A stretch of DNA of 64,000 nucleotides from Ahniella affigens (GTDB lineage Bacteria; Pseudomonadota; Gammaproteobacteria; Xanthomonadales; Ahniellaceae): positions 4,867,001 to 4,931,000 of the forward strand of contig NZ_CP027860.1 of the NCBI RefSeq assembly GCF_003015185.1, given 5' to 3'. A model generated the notes under the pieces. It was given only the letters and a program-made list of their open reading frames with translations, made no database searches and had not been told where the DNA came from. The number at the start of each line of letters is the position of its first letter. The stretch's first letter is position 1. Made by a program: the position numbers and the translations under genes. Shown here in pieces: positions 1 through 8,565 of this stretch.

Positions 1-309
1 TAGACGTGCGGACAAGGCTTGCGCACCAAGGCCGAGATCCATCGCCGGCCCGGGTAATCCAGCGAAAATCAACGCGCGACTTTCGGCTTCGGTCAGCCCA
101 TTAAGGTCGGTGCGCCAGTTGCGACGCAAGCAGAAGCCGCCATCGCGACCACGCTCAGCATAGACCGGCACACCGGCGGCCGAGAGCTGATCAATGTCGC
201 GCAGGATGGTGCGTTCCGATACCTCCAAGAGCCGCGCCAATTCGGGCGCAGTCATGCGCTCCCGGCTTTGCAGGTGCATCAAGAGGGACAGGAGTCGGCT
301 GGCGCGCAT
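1..309 (-). CDS. YafY-type HTH transcriptional regulator (3' part cut by window edge)
   Basis: Reading the minus strand from the ATG at 309 gives an open frame of 103 codons that runs off the window. It begins MRASRLLSLLMHLQSR and has the winged helix-turn-helix of the DeoR-like/HTH_11 class (APELARLLEVSERTILRDI, residues about 21-39), followed by the AAGVPVYAERGRDGGF wing typical of YafY regulators. In this family a C-terminal WYL domain follows, which would lie outside the window. It is divergent from the NIPSNAP gene at 446, so it may control that gene from the 136-bp spacer; that is inference. Confidence 0.85.
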   Translation of the reverse strand, partial: MRASRLLSLLMHLQSRERMTAPELARLLEVSERTILRDIDQLSAAGVPVYAERGRDGGFCLRRNWRTDLNGLTEAESRALIFAGLPGPAMDLGLGAQALSARL

Positions 310-445
310 CAGAGGTTGACGACATCACTTAAGGCAGAATCATGCCACAGCTTGTCAGGTTTGGTCTGGCAGGCTGGCAAGACTAGCGGCTGCCATGACT
401 AGCGGCTGGCATCACACCGACTGGCATTACGAATGGAGCCCTTCC

Positions 446-1177
446 ATGTCCGAATCCGACAACCACTTTCCGATACTCGAACTGCGTCGATACGCCATGC
501 AACCGGGCCAACGCGATGCCCTGGCTGACCCGTTCGATCATGAGTTCATTGCCGAGCTCGAGTCCTTGCCGATGCGGGTGATCGGCCAGTTTCGGGATGT
601 TGACGACGCCGACCTCTGGGTCTGGATGCGCGCCTTTCGCAATCATCGGGAGCGCGCTGAATCGTTGACGTCGTTCTATACCAGTCCGTTCTGGTTGCAG
701 CGCCGACAGCGTGTGAACGCTACCCTGATCAGCTCCGATGACGTGCATCTGCTGGTTCCGGCCTGGCCCGGTTCGGCCCTCGGACAGACTGGAACTGGTT
801 GGCCCGTGGATCGCAGTCGTGCCGCCGAAGGTGCGCTTTATGTGCAGATCATGCCACTGCCCGAGCATCGGTCGATGCCCGATCTGCGCGCCGCTTGGGA
901 ATCGCTCATGGCGGACCACCAAGCCCGGGCATGGGCTTGCTATGTCAGCGACAACGCACCGAATTCGTATCCACGTCTGCCCGTTCACGAAGGCCGCCAA
1001 GTGCTCGTGGTGTTTGCGCTGTTCGCAACGCTCGCGACCCTGGACCAGTGTTTGGCTGATGATCTCTCCGCGCATCTCTTCCACTGGGCAGGGGTGCCAG
1101 CCGAACGCACAGTGGTCGCCCCTTGGCAAGGCCGGCATCGCTTGCTGCCCACCGGCCGCTCGGCACTGCGTGCCTGA
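446..1177 (+). CDS. NIPSNAP family protein
   Basis: A 243-residue protein. An ELRRYAMQPGQRDAL segment near the N-terminus followed by a QFRDVDDADLWVWMRAF segment is the usual NIPSNAP (dimeric alpha-beta barrel) pattern, and a second, weaker half follows after residue about 130. The biochemical role of bacterial NIPSNAP proteins is not settled. I chose the ATG at 446 because GGAG lies 9 bases upstream; an in-frame ATG at 395 lacks a comparable ribosome site. There is no signal peptide, so it is probably cytoplasmic. The neighbouring divergent YafY-type regulator is the likely local controller. Confidence 0.75.
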   Translation: MSESDNHFPILELRRYAMQPGQRDALADPFDHEFIAELESLPMRVIGQFRDVDDADLWVWMRAFRNHRERAESLTSFYTSPFWLQRRQRVNATLISSDDVHLLVPAWPGSALGQTGTGWPVDRSRAAEGALYVQIMPLPEHRSMPDLRAAWESLMADHQARAWACYVSDNAPNSYPRLPVHEGRQVLVVFALFATLATLDQCLADDLSAHLFHWAGVPAERTVVAPWQGRHRLLPTGRSALRA

Positions 1178-1240
1178 GTCCTGACTATCAAGGTAGCCGT
1201 GCCTGCATCTGCTCGGATGCAGGCGCAACGCGCGCAGCAC

Positions 1241-1864
1241 TCAGAACACCTGATGCCGTGTCCAGTGCATCTCCCAATCCATCTCCCAGGTTTGGCCACT
1301 GTCATTGGATGTGGCCTGATGCCACCGGCAGGAATTCGGCGTGATGCGGTCCCAGACGCTCCGATAGATACTGGTCTTGCCATCGACCGTCTCCGTCACG
1401 ATGAAGCTGCCAACGCCATCCTCGAAGCCGCCGGGCATGCCCGGTCCAACCACTACCCCTGCCTTCGCATTGACCCAGATGTCGTGCCAGATACCGGTCG
1501 CCGCTTCGAGCACGCGAAGACCCATGCCCGCGAAGTCCCGTGCCGGAATCCGAAGTTCTTCGACATGCACGCGCCCGCCCAGCAAGGACGTACACGTCGC
1601 CTCGCCCTCAAACTCGTCCCAACCGCCCGGGCTATCGGCCTTGCGCTTGCGATTCTTGATGCGCCATTCCCCACTCAGGAAATCGAACTGACCCGGGAGG
1701 CCTTTCGGAACATCGGCGGCGGATTTGGCTGGTGACGCGTTGGTCTCGGTCGCGTCATCTGCCGCTGCCTGTGCCGGCGTCGGGCCGATTGCAGCCAGTA
1801 CGGACAGGCCCAAAGCAGATTGCAGCAGATTGCGACGAGCGATTGTGGTTTCGGATTCGGACAT
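1241..1864 (-). CDS. Tat-exported DUF1579-like protein
   Basis: A 207-residue protein starting MSESETTIARRNLLQSALGL. The RRNLL pair followed by a hydrophobic stretch and an APAQAA-like cleavage region is a twin-arginine signal, so the product is probably periplasmic. The mature part (FDFLSGEWRIKNRK, later VWDRITPNSCRWHQATS and a closing WEMDWEMHWTR) resembles DUF1579-type lipocalin-like barrels that bind small hydrophobic ligands; no ligand can be named. The start at 1864 is preceded by AGGAG; the longer frame upstream has no support. It stands alone, divergent from the sugar dehydrogenase gene. Confidence 0.65.
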   Translation of the reverse strand: MSESETTIARRNLLQSALGLSVLAAIGPTPAQAAADDATETNASPAKSAADVPKGLPGQFDFLSGEWRIKNRKRKADSPGGWDEFEGEATCTSLLGGRVHVEELRIPARDFAGMGLRVLEAATGIWHDIWVNAKAGVVVGPGMPGGFEDGVGSFIVTETVDGKTSIYRSVWDRITPNSCRWHQATSNDSGQTWEMDWEMHWTRHQVF

Positions 1865-2462
1865 GTTCAGTCTCCTGTTGGTGCCGACATTGAAACCGAC
1901 AAACCTGTCATCGCCTGTCAGGATTCCCTGCCGTCGTTTCACTCGCGAACCACTACACGGTTATTGGATTGTCGCCCATAAGATCAAATCGGCGTTTTCG
2001 GTTTGATCGAACGCTTACGGCGATGTGGAACCGATCTACCTTGAGCCAATCGGGGCGGACTGATTTCAGCGAGGCATCGGGACATTCCGGAGGACGCTAC
2101 CCACCGCGAGCGATCTGTCCGCACGTTCTCTGGATGCGAAACGCCATATCCCGCACATTCGCCTCAAGTCGGCTCATGCTATTTCTAGACCGCTTGATCG
2201 TTTTCCCGCCACGAGTGAATTCGCGGAATCTTCACGCTCGGCCGGGTTCACTCCGGCGTCATGTCATGCACCAGCGGAGAATGGCGCATGCAATGTCGAC
2301 CGAGCGAGTGGTGTCAGCCATCACGCACCCAACCTGGCCGACTCGGCAACGCATGGCGGCCGCGATGAATCGACATCAGTGCCCGCCAGTTCGGATTTGG
2401 AGGCCATGCACCATGTTCCTGCCCCGCCATCGCGTGTCCCTCAGCGCCTCAGCGAGCCCGCC
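1865..2462. other. Intergenic gap between divergent genes
   Basis: About 600 bases between the Tat protein (minus) and the sugar dehydrogenase (plus). Open frames here have no family resemblance and no good ribosome sites. Both promoters should be in this space, but I see no confident promoter boxes or hairpins. Confidence 0.5.
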
Positions 2463-4037
2463 ATGAGACGCAACCTCGATGACCCGTCCGATACCTCGTG
2501 CGCCGAAGGCTCAAGTCGCTGGCCTCGCATCGTCGCTCTGCTACTGACTTGGTTGCTCGCGCTGTTCGGGGCGCCCGTTTCCGCCCAGATCGATCTGCGT
2601 CTCACTGCCACGTATACCGGATTGACCGAGCCACTGTATTTGACCCATGCGGGCGATGGCTCAGGCCGCGTCTTTATTGTCGAGCGTAAGGGTGTCATCA
2701 AGATTGGCCGCAACGGCACGGTGCTCGCGACACCATTTCTCGATATTCGCGACCGGGTCGCCAGCGACGAGTCCGAACAAGGCATGCTCGGGCTGGCTTT
2801 TGATCCGCAGTTCGAAAGCAACGGTCGCTTCTATGTGAATTACACCGGACTGCCGAATGGCGACACGCGCGTGTCGCGCTTCCAAGTCAGTGCCGACGCT
2901 AACATTGCTGACGCCGGCAGCGAGCAACTGATGCAGGGCATCGGGCAGCCGTTTCCAAATCATAACGGCGGTTGGATGGGCTTCGGTCCGGACGGTTTCC
3001 TGTACATCGCTTCAGGTGATGGCGGCAGCGGTGGCGACCCCAATGGCAATGGCCAGAATCTGAATACCCTACTCGGCAAAATCTTGCGCTTGGACGTTTC
3101 CGGTCAGTCCGCAGTACCGGCACCTGGCAATCCGTTTCTCAATCAGAGCAACCGCCAGCCACAAATTTGGGCGTATGGGCTCAGAAACCCTTGGCGTATG
3201 AGTTTTGATCGACAAACGGGGGATCTTTGGATTGCCGATGTCGGCCAGGATCGCGCCGAAGAAATCAACTTTCAAGCGGCGGGCAGCAGTGGAGGCCAGA
3301 ACTACGGTTGGAAAGTGGCAGAGGGCACGTGCACGAACAATTGCACTGGACTGACACAACCCGCGCTGAGCATTCCTCATACGAGCCAACCGTGCGACTC
3401 CGTGACTGGGGGCTATGTGTATCGCGGCAGCGCCTATCCGCGCTTGCACGGGCTCTATATTTTTGGCGACTACTGTCGCGGCTACATCGATGCACTGAGT
3501 CGCTCGGGCAACACGGTCACGCGCCAATCCCTTCGACCAAATGGCAGCGTCGGCTTCAACGCCAGTTTTGGCGAGGACGAAGCAGGCAATCTCTACTTGC
3601 TCGATGTGCGCGGCACAGTGTTCTTGATATCGGATGGTCCCGCTCAGAGCCTGAACACAATCACCCCTGCCTACACCGGCACGTGGATCAATAATGCCGA
3701 ACCAGGGCACGGCATGCTGATCGAAATTCTGCCCGACAACCGCATTCTGGCCTGGTGGTTCACCTATCAACCAAACGGCGGCCAGGCTTGGTTTGGTGGC
3801 ATTGGTACGTACAGCGGCAATACGGCGACGATCGAAGTGATCAAGGCGGAAGGCGGCCGCTTCGTGCCGAATTTTGACCCAGCAAGCATCAGCAATCCGG
3901 TTCTCGGCACCATGCGTTTGACCTTTGATTCCTGCACCAATGGCCGCGTCGAGTACCAATTCACTCAGGGCTATGGCAGCGGCAGCTGGCCGATCAACCG
4001 ACTGACGGTGGCTGCGGGTCTGAGTTGCGCGGACTGA
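2463..4037 (+). CDS. PQQ-dependent sugar dehydrogenase-like secreted protein with extra C-terminal domain
   Basis: A 524-residue protein with a signal peptide (RIVALLLTWLLALFGAPVSA, cut before QIDL). Residues about 40-390 form a glucose/sorbosone dehydrogenase-type beta-propeller: SGRVFIVERKGVI, GMLGLAFDPQF, NHNGGWMGFGPDGFLYIASG, WAYGLRNPWRMSFD, DVGQDRAEEI and NYGWKVAEG. In this family PQQ and calcium bind in the propeller and sugars or other alcohols are oxidised in the periplasm. The last 115 residues (GTWINNAEPGHGMLIEIL to the end) form a separate beta-rich module often appended to exported proteins of this lineage, function unknown. Substrate cannot be read from sequence. The start at 2463 sits just before the signal peptide. 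Confidence 0.85.
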   Translation: MRRNLDDPSDTSCAEGSSRWPRIVALLLTWLLALFGAPVSAQIDLRLTATYTGLTEPLYLTHAGDGSGRVFIVERKGVIKIGRNGTVLATPFLDIRDRVASDESEQGMLGLAFDPQFESNGRFYVNYTGLPNGDTRVSRFQVSADANIADAGSEQLMQGIGQPFPNHNGGWMGFGPDGFLYIASGDGGSGGDPNGNGQNLNTLLGKILRLDVSGQSAVPAPGNPFLNQSNRQPQIWAYGLRNPWRMSFDRQTGDLWIADVGQDRAEEINFQAAGSSGGQNYGWKVAEGTCTNNCTGLTQPALSIPHTSQPCDSVTGGYVYRGSAYPRLHGLYIFGDYCRGYIDALSRSGNTVTRQSLRPNGSVGFNASFGEDEAGNLYLLDVRGTVFLISDGPAQSLNTITPAYTGTWINNAEPGHGMLIEILPDNRILAWWFTYQPNGGQAWFGGIGTYSGNTATIEVIKAEGGRFVPNFDPASISNPVLGTMRLTFDSCTNGRVEYQFTQGYGSGSWPINRLTVAAGLSCAD

Positions 4038-4154
4038 ACCCAAGCGACTCGCGAATCTTGCGGCGTGCCGCACTGAGTCCGGCACAACGTCGGACTCAAT
4101 GCCCAAGGCCGTCCTAGGCCGACACGCTCACAGGCTGGCGTTCTTTTATCTTGA

Positions 4155-6530
4155 TCACTCGAAGCTGTTGCTCACCAGCACGTCGCTCTGTGCCAAGGCC
4201 ACACTTGCAGCGCTGTTCTGCAAGTCATTCAGCTCGCGATAGCTCTGGGCGCTGATGCTGGCCTGACTGGCCAAAGGGGCCCCGACTGGCGTTGCCGGAT
4301 CGACCGTCCAAGACATGATCACGCTCAATTGGTCCTGAGCAAAACTGGGCGTCGTACAACTCACCGGCCCATGGGTTCCCACGGCCGGTATGTTGCAGAC
4401 CCAACCGATGGGAATGAGAGCGCTCTCGAAGGTCAGATTGCTCGGTGCCTGAAAGGTCACGATGGCATTGCTGATCGTATCGGGACCCGCGTTGCTAAGC
4501 TGCAGTGTGTAGACCATGGTTTGGCCGATCACAGCATTCGTGGCCCCCAGTTCAACGCTCAGGTCAGCATCCGGTTTGACGGCTATGGAGAACGGCAACG
4601 CGTTGTTTGCTGGCTCTGGGTCTTGCCAATCGGAGCTGATCATCGCGGCACCATCGATCACACTGTTGTGGCGATCAGCATCGATGCTCAGCGTCACCAG
4701 AAGTTCGGACAAGCCATCCACCGGCAAGCTATTGCGCTGACAGACGAGCGTCGGGCTGGTCTCGCAGGTCCAGCCCACAGCGTTGATCGACTGAAAATGC
4801 GTTCCCGCCGGGTAGCTCATGGTGACCGTTGGGTTCTGCGCCGGATCAATGCCTTGATTACGCGCATTGAAACTGAGCTCAATCGTGCCCTCCGCTTCGG
4901 CTGCGGGTAAAGGATTCAAGGCGAGTGAAACGTCCGCCTCACGCTCCCGCACGACGGTGCTGCGTTCGACCACGTTGTTGTCTTGAAAATCATCTTCCGA
5001 GATTGCCGAACCAATCGCACCGGCCACAACGATCTCGCCGCCGGTCACCGCGTCATCGCGAACGCGTGCCTGCACCGTGATCTGCTCGGTTCCCACGGCC
5101 ATTTGTGTGCGGGTACAAACGATTTGACCGGAGCCATCGGGTGCCGGCGTCGTCGGACAGGTCCAACCTGCGGCCGGGAACACACCTTGGAAACCAAGGC
5201 TCGGTGGAATCGTCAGCGTGGCCGTCAGATCAATCGCCGAATGCGGGCCGAAATTCTGGATTTGGTAGATGATGCCGACCGATTGTCCTTGGACCAACGG
5301 GAACGCCGTGTATTGCGCGGAGATGCCCAGATTGGCCTGTGACACCGCGAGCATGCCGGGCTCGTCAACATTGTTGTTCGGATTGCTGTCTGGCTCGGCG
5401 CCACTGATCTCGAAGCCCGGATAGCTCTCACTGCCGCTCGCCACGGTCAGCGGCACATGCTGGCGCACCATCAGGGTCTGGTCCGCACCGGCGACGAAGC
5501 TCGGCGTCGCACACGTCAGCAGACCGGATGGATCGCCTGCCTGCGGCTGCACCGGGCAGGTCCAACCGGGCGGCGGCGTCACCGAGACAAAGCGCATGCT
5601 TGGATCCAAGTGTGCCGTCATCGTGACGTTGGTGGCATCAGCCGAACCGAGATTGCGCAATCGAACCGCAATATCGTAATCGTCGCCGACTGGAATTTGC
5701 GGCGCGGGTTGAACTTGCCCGTCGATGAATAAATCAACCGCGCCGGTTTTGCTGAGTGCCGGTGCCAACTCGCCAACCAATCCCGGCGCAATGGTGATCA
5801 GCAGTGGATCGTGTTCGGCGAAGCCAGTCGACGATCCGGTGGCAACCGCCTTCGGCCAGCCGACATTCAGATGCATGGCCTGCACTTGCAGCCGTTCCGA
5901 CTGGGCCAACAAGGCGCGGTTCACGGCCAGCCATTCGGTACTCGCGGCCTTGCCGGCCTGAACCGTTGTGTAATCACCTTCGGCAGCACGCAGCGGCAAG
6001 CGCAAACCCTGTTCCGAATCTTGACCTCGCTGCCAATGGAGTGCCGGCATCGCGGTGGGTGCGTTCGCAAACGGCAGCAACACGGCCGCGCCGGTTGCCG
6101 GCTGGATCTGGAGTCCCGAATCCGTCGCAACGACATCCAGTGTCGCATGTGCCAACACCACTGGTTGCGCGGGATCGGTTTCTACTACGCGATACGTCTG
6201 CGTGGCTTCCGGCAGCGTGTTCAACAGTGCGAGAACCGACTTGGCCTCAAGTTGCGTCTGGTTGCGTGCCAGCACGAGTACCTCGGGCGACTCCATCCAG
6301 TCAATCACCGCCTGTGCCAATGCCTGGTTCGCTCCCGGCATGGCTTGGCGCGGCGCCGCGCCGCCGAGGAACAGCACACGCCATTGGCCCGTGCCGGCTG
6401 TTTCAGCGGGCAACGGTGCCGCGACCGGCACGCTGGCAGATGGCGCGGCAATCACGCTGCCGTGCGCCGCCAAAAGCATTGCAGACAGTAACAAGTTCAG
6501 TTTCAGGGTCAACACAGCTCGGTGTTTCAT
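4155..6530 (-). CDS. Secreted DUF11-repeat protein
   Basis: A 791-residue exported protein with signal peptide MKHRAVLTLKLNLLLSAMLL ending near AAPSA. Residues about 30-240 form an N-terminal region without a recognised fold. Four DUF11-type beta-sandwich repeats follow, each with a variant of the RNLGSADATNVTMTAHLDP pattern, a GWTC cysteine and a later CATPSF-type cysteine, suggesting one disulfide per repeat. DUF11 domains occur in large surface or matrix proteins. The C-terminus is LVSNSFE, matching the (S/G)FE ending of two other exported proteins in this window. The start at 6530 has GGAG 6 bases upstream; the ATG at 6542 is less well placed. Confidence 0.75.
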   Translation of the reverse strand: MKHRAVLTLKLNLLLSAMLLAAHGSVIAAPSASVPVAAPLPAETAGTGQWRVLFLGGAAPRQAMPGANQALAQAVIDWMESPEVLVLARNQTQLEAKSVLALLNTLPEATQTYRVVETDPAQPVVLAHATLDVVATDSGLQIQPATGAAVLLPFANAPTAMPALHWQRGQDSEQGLRLPLRAAEGDYTTVQAGKAASTEWLAVNRALLAQSERLQVQAMHLNVGWPKAVATGSSTGFAEHDPLLITIAPGLVGELAPALSKTGAVDLFIDGQVQPAPQIPVGDDYDIAVRLRNLGSADATNVTMTAHLDPSMRFVSVTPPPGWTCPVQPQAGDPSGLLTCATPSFVAGADQTLMVRQHVPLTVASGSESYPGFEISGAEPDSNPNNNVDEPGMLAVSQANLGISAQYTAFPLVQGQSVGIIYQIQNFGPHSAIDLTATLTIPPSLGFQGVFPAAGWTCPTTPAPDGSGQIVCTRTQMAVGTEQITVQARVRDDAVTGGEIVVAGAIGSAISEDDFQDNNVVERSTVVREREADVSLALNPLPAAEAEGTIELSFNARNQGIDPAQNPTVTMSYPAGTHFQSINAVGWTCETSPTLVCQRNSLPVDGLSELLVTLSIDADRHNSVIDGAAMISSDWQDPEPANNALPFSIAVKPDADLSVELGATNAVIGQTMVYTLQLSNAGPDTISNAIVTFQAPSNLTFESALIPIGWVCNIPAVGTHGPVSCTTPSFAQDQLSVIMSWTVDPATPVGAPLASQASISAQSYRELNDLQNSAASVALAQSDVLVSNSFE

Positions 6531-6770
6531 CGCAGTCTCCAATCGGGCTCACTGCTGCGAAACGAGGTTTGGCCGGAATCCGGACATTGGTCGGGCGACG
6601 ACTCGAACGCGGTGTCAACTCCTGCAACACGTTGGCCGCTGTCGTGATACCTACGCCCGTCGGGGTTGCACGACTTAGCGCCCGCTTTAAAGTGATCCGC
6701 ACGGTCCAAGTCAGGCGGATCGTGCATCTCCGGGTGTGGCTGCAATGCCTGGCGTCTTAACGAGGACGTT

Positions 6771-7199
6771 ATGAGTACGCGCGCAAAAGCCCCGACTGGT
6801 GCCTTCATTGGCGCCGCCTGGACGGCCTTGCTGATTGGTTTGGTGAGCTATTTCGTGGGTCTATGGAACGCTGAGTGGCCGCTGTATGAGAAGGGCTTCT
6901 ATCTCAGCATCATCCTGTTTGGGCTCTATGCTGCCGTGTCGCTACAAAAATCGGTACGCGACCGGTTGGAAGGGATTCCCGTTACCGGCATCTACTACGG
7001 ACTATCCTGGCTCGCACTGGCGATGGCGTTGCTGATGCTAATCGTCGGCCTTTGGAACGCAGACCTGCAGCGCGTTGAAAAAGGCTTTTACGCCATGTCT
7101 TTTCTGCTGGCGCTGTTTGGTGCCGTGACCGTGCAGAAGAACGTGCGCGACAGCGCCAGCGCGGACAACGACATCCCGCCACTGCCGCACCAATACTGA
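6771..7199 (+). CDS. yiaA: YiaA-type inner membrane protein
   Basis: A 142-residue protein made of two copies of the YiaAB two-helix unit. In each, a pair of membrane spans is joined by a short GLWNA(E/D)...EKGFY motif and closed by QK(S/N)VRD: GLWNAEWPLYEKGFYLS then LQKSVRD, and GLWNADLQRVEKGFYAMS then VQKNVRD. Four transmembrane segments in total. The family is conserved in proteobacteria and linked to envelope or stress functions, but its activity is unknown. It is preceded by GAGGACGTT at the start codon and stands alone. Confidence 0.9.
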   Translation: MSTRAKAPTGAFIGAAWTALLIGLVSYFVGLWNAEWPLYEKGFYLSIILFGLYAAVSLQKSVRDRLEGIPVTGIYYGLSWLALAMALLMLIVGLWNADLQRVEKGFYAMSFLLALFGAVTVQKNVRDSASADNDIPPLPHQY

Positions 7200-7435
7200 T
7201 TCGTCACTCGCAGTTTCATGGTCTGGGCCAGGGACGGCCGGGCCGCGTGGCAGCCTCATGCAGTGGGCGTTGTAGCGTGAGTCGTGAGGCAATGGCGCCA
7301 TCCCGCCTGCAAACTGGCCGCAGTGGCGCTATCCGACGCGGGGTGTTGGCGCGATAATGGAGGCTTCGCCTCTCGCCTGTCGTCTTGGACGGCCGCGCAC
7401 GTGGCACATTCAACCACTTGCCAGAGGCTGCCGCG

Positions 7436-8554
7436 ATGCACCGCGATACGCATTTGATCCATGCCGGTGTGCGCTTTGATGCGCAAACCGGCGAAGTTGC
7501 CGATTCCATCCGCCTGAGCACCACCTTTCGACACGGACCTGCGGCCGAGCGGCTGCCCGGCGGCTTCGAGTATCAGCGTGAAGGCCACGCGAACACACAG
7601 GACTTGGAGCAGGCGTTGACGGTCGCCGAAGGCGGCAGCACTGCGGTGGCATTCAGTTCTGGCATGGCGGCAATCGCGGCAGCGTTTGCGGCGCTACGCG
7701 GTCCAGGCAAGGTCATTCTGCCTCGTGACGTGTACAACGGCACGCGGATCATGGCGCGCGAGTTCTTGGTCGAGCGCGGGTTTGAGGTGGTCGAGACCGA
7801 TTGCTTCAACACCGAGGGTTGCCTCGAACTGTTGGACACGAACACGCGCCTGCTGTGGCTCGAAACGCCATCCAACCCACGGCTGATGGTCAGCGATATC
7901 GCCGCGTTGGCAGCCCGCGCCCGGGCGCTGGGCATCCTGGTCGCTGTGGACAACACCTTCGCATCACCGATCGTGCAGCAGCCGCTGAGGCTCGGCGCCA
8001 ATGTGGTCATGCATTCGTTGACCAAGTACGTTGGCGGCCATTCTGATGTGATGGGTGGCGCGCTCGTCTTCGCGGCCAACGATGAATTCGCCAAGCGGAC
8101 CGAGCATCATCGGCATCTGCATGGCGCGCATCTCGCACCATTCAACGCATGGCTGTGCCTCCGCGGTCTGCGCACGTTGCATGTGCGGGTTGCGCGGCAT
8201 GTCGAGAATGCCGGCAAGGTCGCCGCGTTCCTCGCACAGCATCCCAAGGTGGCGGTGGTGCACTACCCGGGTTTGGCCTCGCATCCGCAACATGCCGTTG
8301 CGGCCAAGCAGATGAATGGTTTTGGCGGCATGGTGTCGTTCGAGATGCCAAGCCGCGAGCAGGCATTGGACGTCGCGAGCAAGGTCAAGCTGTTCGTCAA
8401 CGCGACGTCGCTCGGCGGCGTCGAATCCCTGATCGAGCACCGTGAATCCACCGAGCTGTCGCCACCGAAGTCGCCGCCTGGTCTGCTCCGACTTTCGGTC
8501 GGCTTGGAGCATGCAGACGACCTGATCGCCGATCTGGAACAAGCGCTCCGCTGA
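7436..8554 (+). CDS. Cys/Met metabolism PLP-dependent enzyme (cystathionine gamma-synthase/lyase family)
   Basis: A 372-residue fold-type I enzyme. It shows the family signposts: FSSGMAAI near residue 75 (phosphate contact), WLETPSNPRLMVSD, VAVDNTFASP with the cofactor-contacting Asp, and SLTKYVGGHSDVMGG with Lys197 as the PLP Schiff-base lysine. SLGGVESLIEHR closes the catalytic domain. The usual Y-S-R-x-x-N-P-T segment near the N-terminus reads YQREGHANTQ here, so the motif that contacts PLP and substrate is altered. Gamma-synthase, gamma-lyase and related activities cannot be told apart from sequence. The ATG at 7436 follows AGAGG. uvrD begins 11 bases after the stop and may be co-transcribed. 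Confidence 0.85.
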   Translation: MHRDTHLIHAGVRFDAQTGEVADSIRLSTTFRHGPAAERLPGGFEYQREGHANTQDLEQALTVAEGGSTAVAFSSGMAAIAAAFAALRGPGKVILPRDVYNGTRIMAREFLVERGFEVVETDCFNTEGCLELLDTNTRLLWLETPSNPRLMVSDIAALAARARALGILVAVDNTFASPIVQQPLRLGANVVMHSLTKYVGGHSDVMGGALVFAANDEFAKRTEHHRHLHGAHLAPFNAWLCLRGLRTLHVRVARHVENAGKVAAFLAQHPKVAVVHYPGLASHPQHAVAAKQMNGFGGMVSFEMPSREQALDVASKVKLFVNATSLGGVESLIEHRESTELSPPKSPPGLLRLSVGLEHADDLIADLEQALR

Positions 8555-8565
8555 GAGATACCGTC

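Noticed and set aside
383-1240. Long minus-strand open frame over the NIPSNAP gene
   Set aside because: Antisense shadow in GC-rich sequence; no family resemblance, whereas the plus-strand frame has clear NIPSNAP motifs.
3069-4106. 345-codon minus-strand frame over the sugar dehydrogenase
   Set aside because: Antisense shadow; composition and lack of motifs are typical of a shadow, while the plus strand shows full propeller motifs.
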